A DNA stretch of 53,835 nt from an uncultured Candidatus Saccharibacteria bacterium (GTDB lineage Bacteria; Patescibacteriota; Saccharimonadia; Saccharimonadales; Saccharimonadaceae): NCBI GenBank assembly GCA_949101405.1, contig CARYFM010000006.1:1-53835 (forward strand), written 5' to 3'. Positions within the stretch are counted from its first letter, which is position 1, and each line of letters opens with the position of its first letter. The notes beneath the pieces are model-generated. The model did no database searches and was not told where the DNA came from. It worked only from the letters and a program-made list of their open reading frames with translations. The translations under genes and the position numbers were made by a program. Shown piece after piece: positions 15,960 to 22,193 of this stretch.

Positions 15960-16202
15960 TCCCTTTCCCCCCATCCCTAATACAGTACTCAGGCAGCGGA
16001 GGGGGCGACTGTACCAGCGCTCCCATGGGCCGTGCGACGGGTACACACCAGTGGCATTAAAGCCGAGGTAGTAAGCGCTAGGGATAGCTGCGCCATCGTA
16101 GCGCGTAGAGGACGCCCGCGCCGACCAACTAAGACTACCAACGCCAGCGTCCCTAAAAGTACCAGCAGATACAGACAAATGTACGAGCCCGCTGCGCACG
16201 AA
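15960..16202 (-). pseudogene. FISUMP C-terminal cassette A (promoterless)
   Basis: Reading from FVRSG at 16202, the frame encodes about 70 residues: SVSAGTFRDAG, a WSAR segment, AYYLGFNATGVYPSHGP and RWYSRPLRCL, then STVLGMGG. This is the C-terminal part of the Fibrobacter succinogenes major paralogous domain, a C-type-lectin-like surface domain. There is no start codon in context, no ribosome-binding site and no N-terminal part, so it is not a gene by itself. It shares the first 15 bp and last 40 bp with cassette B, while the middle differs strongly. Silent repertoire is the preferred reading; decayed remnant is the alternative. Confidence 0.7.
16188..16202 (-). repeat. 15-bp 5' core of cassette A
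   Basis: TTCGTGCGCAGCGGG (coding FVRSG) is identical at the start of cassettes A, B (16369-16383) and C (32953-32967), while the bases before it are unrelated. Confidence 0.75.
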
Positions 16203-16203
16203 G

Positions 16204-16344
16204 CCTTCAAAAAATTAGAAAAATTTGAAGGTAGAGTAGTACTGATGTCTTGGCGTTTTTTAAAAAGCGCCAAGGATAGAAAACTCTCCTACCCCAGTTA
16301 TTACTTCATTTATACCCTAGCAGTTTTAGAAAAACGCTAGGGTA
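16204..16344. repeat. Three consecutive stem-loops between cassettes A and B
   Basis: Hairpin 1 is CCTTCAAA (16204-16211) with TTTGAAGG (16224-16231). Hairpin 2 is CTTGGCG (16249-16255) with CGCCAAG (16268-16274), with a T-run/A-run loop. Hairpin 3 is TACCCTAGC (16313-16321) with GCTAGGGTA (16336-16344), extended inside by GTTTT/AAAAC. Together they could terminate read-through in both directions or mark recombination sites. Confidence 0.6.
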
Positions 16345-16368
16345 AGCAAGATGATAAAAATACCCATT

Positions 16369-16611
16369 TTCGTGCGCAGCGGGCGTATCTACTTACCTAT
16401 TACTGCTGGGACTTTAAGGTTAGTCAATTTTGATGGTCGATATTGGTCGTCATATAGTAACACTGCTAATTCAGCGAATAGCCTTCTTCTAAACTCTACT
16501 AGCATTTTCCCATCACCCAGCTACGACCAATATCGCGGCTACCCCCTCCGCTGCCTGAGTACTGTATTAGGGATGGGGGGAGTGCGCTATAGAGCCTTAC
16601 TGTCGAATTGA
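16369..16611 (+). pseudogene. FISUMP C-terminal cassette B (promoterless)
   Basis: From FVRSG at 16369 the frame reads PITAGTLRLVNFDGRYWSSY, LLLNSTSIFPSPSY and QYRGYPLRCL, then STVLGMGG and a short unrelated end before TGA at about 16611. The layout equals cassette A on the opposite strand, but most residues between the ends differ, including the lengths of the variable loops. An ATG at 16351 has no ribosome-binding site and a weak context. The preceding hairpin would block read-through. It is best read as a donor cassette or remnant. Confidence 0.7.
16542..16581 (+). repeat. 40-bp cassette tail (copy B)
   Basis: This 40-bp tail, which begins CCCCCTCCGCTGCCTG and ends GGGATGGGGGGA, is identical in cassettes A (15966-16005, minus) and D (53733-53772, minus). 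Cassette C has only its first 16 bp (32758-32773, minus). C-rich and G-rich ends allow it to fold on itself, and AGTACT inside is palindromic. Confidence 0.8.
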
Positions 16612-16651
16612 TGCTTAGATTCCTAATACTATAATGGCGCGATAGAAATGA

Positions 16652-17128
16652 CTACATATTAGCCTTAGCAATAAAAGAATGCACGATAGCTACGGCCAAA
16701 GCGTCGGCAGCGTCGTCAGGTTTGGGGGCGGTTTTGAGACCAAAATGCAGGCGAACCATTTCTTGCATTTGCTTCTTATGGGCATGTCCGTCGCCAGAAA
16801 TTGCCATTTTGATTTGGTTAGGAGCATATTCAAAAGTGGGTAAACCACATTGTTTTGCTACGAGCAGACAGACGCCGCGAGCTTCAGCAACAGAAATACC
16901 AGTAGTAATATTCTGTTTGAAGAATAACTTTTCGATTGCCATGACTTCGGGGCGATTTTGCTTAATAATTTCATGCAAAGATTCGTAAATATCGAGTAGA
17001 CGGTCAGCTAGAGGAGTGTGTGGTGGAGTGGCAATAACGCCATAATCAATGGCTTTGCGACCTTCGATGACACCAAAGCCACAGATGCCAGTGCCAGGAT
17101 CAATACCAAGGATTCTATTCGTTGACAT
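16652..17128 (-). CDS. ruvC: Holliday junction resolvase RuvC
   Basis: RuvC cuts four-way junctions made by recombination. The 158-aa product (from ATG 17128) has the first catalytic Asp in ILGIDPGTGICGFG, the Glu in VMAIEKLFFKQN, and the C-terminal acidic cluster in KPDDAADALAVAI. The upstream TTG at 17134 is in frame, but the ATG matches the family start. It overlaps the 3' end of radA by 14 bp and is coupled to it. Its downstream neighbour, past the two cassettes, is the surface-protein-ruvA operon. Confidence 0.95.
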   Translation of the reverse strand: MSTNRILGIDPGTGICGFGVIEGRKAIDYGVIATPPHTPLADRLLDIYESLHEIIKQNRPEVMAIEKLFFKQNITTGISVAEARGVCLLVAKQCGLPTFEYAPNQIKMAISGDGHAHKKQMQEMVRLHFGLKTAPKPDDAADALAVAIVHSFIAKANM

Positions 17129-18470
17129 AATCAATAAGAGTGGTTCTTAGGTCTTTAACTGGGACGACGAATTTGTCTTTGACAGTGGCGGGAGCGATAG
17201 CATGAGCAAAACCGAGTTTTTTAGCCTCGGTAATACGTTGATCGGGACGAAAGGCTGAGCGTACTTCCCCACCTAGTCCAACTTCTCCAAAGACAACGAA
17301 ATCTTCGGAGAGTTTACGTCCGGCCACAGCGGAGGCAATAGCTAAACAAACAGCTAGGTCGGCGGCAGAATCTTGGAGCTTGAGACCGCCAACTACGTTA
17401 ATAAAGACGTCCTTATCATTTAATTTGAGTTTCGTGCGGCGTTCAATTACGGCGATGAGAAGATTGAGACGGTTGAGATCAAAGCCGGAGGCGGTGCGCT
17501 TGGGATAGCCGAAGTTGGTAGGTGTGACGAGAGCCTGAATTTCTACAAGAATTGGGCGTGTACCTTCAAGAGTGGCGAGAATAATCGAGCCATCAGTATT
17601 TTGACGTTCGGCAAGTAAAGCGGCGGAAGGATTTTCGACTTCGGCAAGTCCAGACTGGTTCATCTCAAAAATAGCAGCTTCGGTGGTGGAACCAAAACGG
17701 TTTTTGATAGCACGAATAATCTTGAAACCGCCATAGCGATCACCTTCGAAATTAAGCACAATGTCAACAAGGTGTTCGAGGACTTTTGGTCCGGCTAAAG
17801 TCCCCTCTTTGGTGACATGTCCAACGATAATCACGGCAGTGTCGGAAAGTTTGGCAGCACGGATAATTAAGTTGCCACAGTTGGTGACTTGCGAGACGCC
17901 ACCAGGAGCAGAAGCGATTTCGGCGATAGTGAGAGTCTGAATAGAATCAACGATTACGAGGTCGAATTCGCCCTCCTCAATGGTTTTGGCGATATCGTTG
18001 GCAGAAGTACTACTGGCAAACTTTAGGTTGTCGGAGTCTGCTCCTAGACGGATGGCACGGAGTTTAATTTGCCCGGCTGATTCCTCACCAGAGATATAGA
18101 GTACTTTGTGCCCATTAGCAATAGTGGCACAAATTTGCATAAGCAGGGTGGATTTGCCAATACCTGGTTGACCGGCAAGTAGTGCTACAGAGCCCAAAAG
18201 AATTCCGCCACCAAGTACAGTGTCTAGGTCGTGGAATCCAGTGCTGAGACGGTCTTTTTCACTACTGACTTCGAGGTCATTGATAGAGACAAAATCAAGG
18301 GGTTTGCCGGACATTTGGCTGCGTCCGATGGCGGATTTCTCTTCACGGCTGTTTTCGTCAAATTGTTGAATTAGTGAGCTCCAGGCGCCACATTTGTTGC
18401 AACGACCAGTCCAGTTTTTGTAGATTGCGCCGCATTGTTGGCAGGAGTATTGGATGTGAGATTTAGCCAT
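17115..18470 (-). CDS. radA: DNA repair protein RadA (Sms)
   Basis: RadA helps branch migration in recombination and repair. The 451-aa product starts with a C4 zinc finger (CQQCGAIYKNWTGRCNKCGAW), has Walker A GQPGIGKST, the RadA-specific KNRFG motif and a Lon-protease-like C-terminal domain without the catalytic Ser (FVVFGEVGLGGEVR). The ATG at 18470 (MAKSH) is chosen over an upstream frame because TGC-TATAAT lies exactly 6 nt before it, predicting a leaderless mRNA. It forms an operon with ruvC. Confidence 0.95.
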   Translation of the reverse strand: MAKSHIQYSCQQCGAIYKNWTGRCNKCGAWSSLIQQFDENSREEKSAIGRSQMSGKPLDFVSINDLEVSSEKDRLSTGFHDLDTVLGGGILLGSVALLAGQPGIGKSTLLMQICATIANGHKVLYISGEESAGQIKLRAIRLGADSDNLKFASSTSANDIAKTIEEGEFDLVIVDSIQTLTIAEIASAPGGVSQVTNCGNLIIRAAKLSDTAVIIVGHVTKEGTLAGPKVLEHLVDIVLNFEGDRYGGFKIIRAIKNRFGSTTEAAIFEMNQSGLAEVENPSAALLAERQNTDGSIILATLEGTRPILVEIQALVTPTNFGYPKRTASGFDLNRLNLLIAVIERRTKLKLNDKDVFINVVGGLKLQDSAADLAVCLAIASAVAGRKLSEDFVVFGEVGLGGEVRSAFRPDQRITEAKKLGFAHAIAPATVKDKFVVPVKDLRTTLIDYVNE

Positions 18471-18476
18471 AGAATA

Positions 18477-18485
18477 ATTATAGCA
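18477..18485 (-). promoter_or_regulatory. Leaderless extended -10 promoter of radA
   Basis: TGC-TATAAT is followed by six bases (TATTCT) and the ATG of radA. Transcription would start at the initiation codon. Confidence 0.7.
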
Positions 18486-18491
18486 CAACAA

Positions 18492-18633
18492 GGATAACCT
18501 AATTTCTATTTGGGGTCGTGTCGTCGCAGCCCGTCTTTACGGGTGCTCCGCACTGCATGCTCGGCAGCAGCCTCCGCACTGCATGCTCGGCAGCAGCCTC
18601 CGCACCACCCCAAATACGAGAATTAGAATATCC
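18492..18633. repeat. Long inverted repeat enclosing a 26-bp tandem repeat
   Basis: The arms 18492-18516 and 18607-18633 are imperfectly complementary over about 25 bp, sharing TATTTGGGGT/ACCCCAAATA. Between them a 26-bp GC-rich unit (starting CTCCGCACTGCATGCTCGGC) occurs twice (18546-18571 and 18572-18597) with a third partial copy of 7 bp. It lies between the stop of the CBS gene and the radA promoter and could be a large terminator, a structured RNA or a small repeat element. Confidence 0.7.
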
Positions 18634-18643
18634 TTATTGAATT

Positions 18644-19477
18644 TTATTTTCTTTTGGCTACCGCTAATCGGTCACTGTCGCGGTCGAAATTGTCGGATGG
18701 AGTCTCACCAAGGAGGTAGTCGACTAGCATTTGGTACGTAATCATGCCAACAATTCGCTCGTAATGATCGATTACGAGAAAAAAGTAGCTGTTAGTGCGT
18801 AAAAATGCAGCTAAGGCCTGATTAAGGGTGTAATCTTCACGCACATAGCAGATTTTGGGGTCAAGGATGTCTTCAACGCGGCGGGTTTCTTTAATTTCGA
18901 GGTTATTGAATGAAGTCGTGTGTACTAGACCTATAATTTGACGTTGTTTATTTAGTACAGGAAAATGTTGAAATCCAGAGCGGTAGAGTCGATCGAGTGT
19001 GAGTGGACCGAGTACTTCGTCAGCATGAACATAAGTGATGGCAGATTTTGGCAACATGAGTTCGGAGACTTTGACCGTAGGAAAGTTCATGATGGTAGCA
19101 ATGACATGACGTTCGCGACTGCTGAGCACTGAGCGTGGAGTGCGTTTGAGCAGGGCTAGAAATTCGGCGGTAGACTCGGGAGTAAAATCCTTTAGACTAT
19201 GTGTGTGATTAGTGGCGGTCGAAGCATGATTTTTGGGAGTTTCTTTGCTCTCTGTTATTTTTGGGATTTGAGCGGGAGTGCGATTAGTGGTCTGGTTGGT
19301 GTTTTGCTTCTCTGCGCGAGTACGGTATTTATTAAGTTTAGGATCAATCCAATGTGTGAAGCCAGTGAGAAATGCAACTTTGAGGTCATGTAGGCCAGTA
19401 CGAAGCCAATGCCAAAATTCTTTGATACCTTTGATGGCTTGATGAAGAAAAGATTTGGCGGAGGAAGTTTTGTTCAT
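18644..19477 (-). CDS. CBS-domain pair protein (CorC/HlyC-like)
   Basis: The 277-aa protein has a basic, low-complexity N-terminal region with an amphipathic start and a Thr/Asn/Lys linker (about 60-100). Two CBS domains (about 125-260) follow: VSELMLPKSAITYVHADEV, FQHFPVLNKQRQIIGLVHTT, then YFFLVIDHYERIVGMITYQM. The arrangement resembles the CBS module of CorC/HlyC and CNNM proteins, but neither the DUF21 membrane domain nor the C-terminal CorC domain is present. CBS pairs usually bind adenosyl nucleotides or Mg-ATP. TGT-TACAAT lies 6 nt before the ATG, so the mRNA is probably leaderless. Confidence 0.8.
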   Translation of the reverse strand: MNKTSSAKSFLHQAIKGIKEFWHWLRTGLHDLKVAFLTGFTHWIDPKLNKYRTRAEKQNTNQTTNRTPAQIPKITESKETPKNHASTATNHTHSLKDFTPESTAEFLALLKRTPRSVLSSRERHVIATIMNFPTVKVSELMLPKSAITYVHADEVLGPLTLDRLYRSGFQHFPVLNKQRQIIGLVHTTSFNNLEIKETRRVEDILDPKICYVREDYTLNQALAAFLRTNSYFFLVIDHYERIVGMITYQMLVDYLLGETPSDNFDRDSDRLAVAKRK

Positions 19478-19483
19478 GATATT

Positions 19484-19492
19484 ATTGTAACA
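19484..19492 (-). promoter_or_regulatory. Leaderless extended -10 promoter of the CBS gene
   Basis: TGT-TACAAT, then six bases (AATATC), then ATG on the minus strand. Confidence 0.65.
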
Positions 19493-19504
19493 TAATCAAT
19501 ATCG

Positions 19505-19535
19505 AAAAAGCCCTACATCTATAAGATATAGGGCT
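19505..19535 (-). terminator. Intrinsic terminator of the 31-aa gene
   Basis: On the minus strand AGCCCTA pairs with TAGGGCT, with further pairing inside (ATCT/AGAT), followed by five T. This is a classic intrinsic terminator. Confidence 0.85.
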
Positions 19536-19545
19536 GTGTGCGAGT

Positions 19546-19641
19546 CTAAAGATTCGGCTTTATCTCAATGAACTCTTGCCAAGGAGCCGGTGGAAATTGG
19601 GGCTCGCGGCGAGTCTGAGCGTGCTTGGGCTTTATACGCAT
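19546..19641 (-). CDS. Small protein of 31 aa (or leader peptide)
   Basis: An ATG at 19641 preceded by AGGAG at 5-nt spacing opens a frame of 31 codons ending in TAG. The peptide is Pro- and Arg-rich (MRIKPKHAQTRREPQFPPAP, then WQEFIEIKPNL). It has its own predicted promoter (TGC-TATCAT near 19724-19732, minus strand), a leader of about 80 nt that can pair GTCCG with CGGAC, and an intrinsic terminator. The whole is a transcript of about 210 nt. The function is unknown; the RNA itself may be the product. Confidence 0.5.
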   Translation of the reverse strand: MRIKPKHAQTRREPQFPPAPWQEFIEIKPNL

Positions 19642-19857
19642 CAAATCTCCTGTTTAAATACTGTGTCCGGGAGAAGCAACTATAGTTGATCGACCTAACC
19701 CACGGACAACTTTCTCTATGATAGCAAAGATTTAGCTCATGGGCAAGCGTAAGAGGTATGGAAAGTGTTAATAAGTATGTACAAATTAACAAAAGCGTAA
19801 TATAATGGTAGAAAATAGGGTGAGCGTTTTCGGTAATAAAATTATAGGAGGTACGTT
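19642..19857. promoter_or_regulatory. Divergent promoter region and structured leader
   Basis: The minus side holds the leader of the 31-aa gene: TTGTCCGTGGG and CCCGGACAC pair around a CAACTATAGTTG palindrome, and TGC-TATCAT lies near 19730. The plus side has a TATAAT-like box (GTAATATAATGG, near 19802) and the ribosome-binding site AGGAGG for the methyltransferase gene. Confidence 0.5.
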
Positions 19858-20910
19858 GTGACTTACGCTCAGGACGAAAAAATAGAAAACTTGTTGGAAA
19901 GTGGAGTTTTACCGGAGATAAGTCAGTGGTGGCATGGGATGCGGTTTGTTTTTAATACTTTGTTATCGCGGCGTCCTTTGCCATGGCGACGCGTGTCGAA
20001 GCATGAGTTGAGCCATATTTATAATGAGTTGCTAACACATTGCGCCTTAGTTGATAGTCCAGAACAGTACAAGTTGGATAAATTGGGATTGGATACAATT
20101 TGGCCTAAGATGAGCGTTTTGATACGTAAGAACCCAGGTTTAGCTAAGTTTATGCGCGAATATGGCGTGCATTCGCGGTTCTTTTTGCAATTTTTGTATC
20201 ATGTACCGCAGGCTAGTTCTTTGGGGGCGGCATTTGGCGAGGGGCATGATATGAGCGGCAAATACACGCAGATTCCGCAGAACGATTTGATGTATCGTTT
20301 TTCAGCACAGGATGAGATGTTTGTCTGGCTGAGACGGCGGACGAAAATGGTGCAGGATCGGCTGAAAAAATCGAAATCAGTTCTGTTTATTGGCGCTGGT
20401 TCTTTGCCAGAGTTACGGCGTTATGATTTTCCTTTAGGTCAATTGAAACAGCGAGTCGTAGGGTATGATAGTAATTTAGCGCTGAGGGCGCATTTGGCGG
20501 AAGTTTTTGATAAACCATTAGAGACTTATGGTATTGACTACCATTTCGAATCGTTTGAAGCGGCTTTTAATGACAAGAAAAATTGGGGACAGTATGATTT
20601 GGTGGTGGCTAATGGTGTACTATCGTATTATACTAAACATGCTCAGCTGGAGAATATGCTAAAGAACATGAAGCTCATGCTGGCAGATGGTAAAGCTAGT
20701 ACTATAATGTTTGATTTGCAGTTGATGCAAATGGAGCTGGTACGTGATGCTGTAGTGCTGAACTGGAGAACAAAACCGCAGATTAAACCGGAGAAGTCGC
20801 TACAGGTAGCAGTGAGTAAGGTAAAGAAAGTTTGCGCAAAGTTAGGGTTGCAGATAATGAAATGCGAGTTTAATAATATTGGTGTAATGTTTTATGTTAA
20901 AGAATCCTAA
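19858..20910 (+). CDS. SAM-dependent methyltransferase-like protein, copy 1
   Basis: The 350-aa protein has a class I methyltransferase fold in its second half. Motif I is SVLFIGAGSLPELRRY, the acidic residue after strand 2 is in VVGYDSN, and motif IV is YDLVVANGVLSYY. The N-terminal 150 residues, with KFMREYGVHSRFF, are shared only with the next gene. The substrate cannot be told; the helical N-domain is reminiscent of rRNA methyltransferases, but this is weak. The start is GTG with GGAGGT 5 nt upstream. The next gene is a paralogue. Confidence 0.7.
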   Translation: MTYAQDEKIENLLESGVLPEISQWWHGMRFVFNTLLSRRPLPWRRVSKHELSHIYNELLTHCALVDSPEQYKLDKLGLDTIWPKMSVLIRKNPGLAKFMREYGVHSRFFLQFLYHVPQASSLGAAFGEGHDMSGKYTQIPQNDLMYRFSAQDEMFVWLRRRTKMVQDRLKKSKSVLFIGAGSLPELRRYDFPLGQLKQRVVGYDSNLALRAHLAEVFDKPLETYGIDYHFESFEAAFNDKKNWGQYDLVVANGVLSYYTKHAQLENMLKNMKLMLADGKASTIMFDLQLMQMELVRDAVVLNWRTKPQIKPEKSLQVAVSKVKKVCAKLGLQIMKCEFNNIGVMFYVKES

Positions 20911-21014
20911 GGGTGACTTTTCTATTTAGATGTGTTATAATCATGAGCGAGGTAAATGGCTTGGGGTGGAAGCTTAAGCTTGGAACCTTAACTTAATAGA
21001 AGGAGGTGATTAAC

Positions 21015-22121
21015 TTGTCTTTGTTTGGCAAGTTAAAGCTGGTGAATTCATTTTTCACCAGTGATCCAAACTTATCTAGTTTGGATCCGGAATACCATAG
21101 GGGGTGGTTTGTGAGACAAGCGGTGATTGGCAAGTTATTTTTACATTATACCGCACCAGAGTCTGAATTAGACCATATCCTAAGACGTCTTTTGGCGTAC
21201 TTCTACGTGACAGCAGAAGACGAAGAACAGTTCAAGCAGGAGAAAGCACAGATTATGGATGTGATTTGGCCATGGTTGAAGCCACGATTAAAGCACAACA
21301 AGGGTCTGGTAAAGTTTATGCGTGAGTATGGCGTATATTCACGTTATTTCGTTCCCCTATTAAAGACTGTTCCAGGTGCATGGGCTTTGTGTGTTGCGCA
21401 TGGTGAGTGCCCAGACATCTTTGGGCGAATCCAGAAAATTCCTCGTTCGGACACAATATATCAGTTTGCGCAGTGGGACGAAATGTTTGCATTTGCACGA
21501 CTACGCAAGGAAGATGTGATGCCGGATTTGGAAAGAGCGGAGAATGCTTTGATACTTGGTGCGGGTACACTGCAAGAAGCACGTCAGTTGCAACGCTTTC
21601 AAATGGCATGTCAGAAGGATTTACATTCTGTTCCATGGTTGGTAGCATATGATATCGATGAAACGTTGCGCGAATATTTTGCACAGGTGTTAGATAGCTC
21701 ATTGCGTGATTATGGCGTGGAATTTCACTATGAGGATTTTTATGAGTGTTTTGCTGATTCTCGTAATCATGGTAAGTATGACGTAGTATGCGCTCTGGGC
21801 GTGGCGTCGTATTATGACAAACGTTTGGACTGGCTGCTTGGCAATATGAAGCGGATGACGAACAAGGACGGCGTTATCAAGTTTGACCTACAGGTGTTGG
21901 ATGGTGGCTCAAAATTGAAAAAACGCTTCTGGAGGCATACTCTGGTCTTTGATAAAATACTCTTAGGCTGGAAGTCAAATATGACTCCAAAAAAGTCAGT
22001 TGCGGATGCAATCGTGTGCGTAGAGAGAGTTTGTGCAGATGTAGGCTTGAAAGTTGATTATTATAAATACGATAAGAATAATCAAATAGGCGTTATGTTT
22101 CAGTGTTCACGAATTGATTAA
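21015..22121 (+). CDS. SAM-dependent methyltransferase-like protein, copy 2
   Basis: The 368-aa paralogue of the preceding gene shares the KFMREYGVYSRYF block, motif I (ALILGAGTLQEARQ), the acidic VAYDIDE strand end and motif IV (YDVVCALGVASYYDK). The ribosome-binding site GAAGGAGGTGAT is nearly perfect and is 8 nt from a TTG, which is therefore preferred over the GTG at 21006 that lies inside it. The two proteins have diverged widely, so the duplication is old and the substrates may differ. A terminator follows. Confidence 0.7.
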   Translation: MSLFGKLKLVNSFFTSDPNLSSLDPEYHRGWFVRQAVIGKLFLHYTAPESELDHILRRLLAYFYVTAEDEEQFKQEKAQIMDVIWPWLKPRLKHNKGLVKFMREYGVYSRYFVPLLKTVPGAWALCVAHGECPDIFGRIQKIPRSDTIYQFAQWDEMFAFARLRKEDVMPDLERAENALILGAGTLQEARQLQRFQMACQKDLHSVPWLVAYDIDETLREYFAQVLDSSLRDYGVEFHYEDFYECFADSRNHGKYDVVCALGVASYYDKRLDWLLGNMKRMTNKDGVIKFDLQVLDGGSKLKKRFWRHTLVFDKILLGWKSNMTPKKSVADAIVCVERVCADVGLKVDYYKYDKNNQIGVMFQCSRID

Positions 22122-22149
22122 CCCCTCCCCGAATTTATGTAGTTTAACG

Positions 22150-22178
22150 AAAAACGGCCCCATTCGGGGTCATTTTTC
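22150..22178. terminator. Terminator between convergent genes
   Basis: GGCCCC-ATTC-GGGGTC with A-rich and T-rich flanks (AAAAAC on the left, ATTTTTC on the right) can terminate transcription from both sides: the methyltransferase pair and the fibro-slime gene. Confidence 0.75.
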
Positions 22179-22193
22179 TTATTTATTAATAGT

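Larger units (their letters stand above)
15880..16651. other. 772-bp region without complete genes holding two divergent surface-domain cassettes
   Basis: The region contains cassette A (minus) and cassette B (plus), their shared 40-bp tails at the outer edges (15966-16005 and 16542-16581) and three stem-loops between them. The two tails are mutual inverted repeats, so the whole block 15966-16581 could be excised or inverted by homologous recombination. No promoter or ribosome-binding site serves either cassette. Confidence 0.7.

Noticed and set aside
15960..16611. Diversity-generating retroelement variable regions
   Set aside because: No reverse transcriptase or template repeat is in the window, and the cassettes differ by length and at all base types, not only at adenines. 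The possibility remains open for the rest of the genome.
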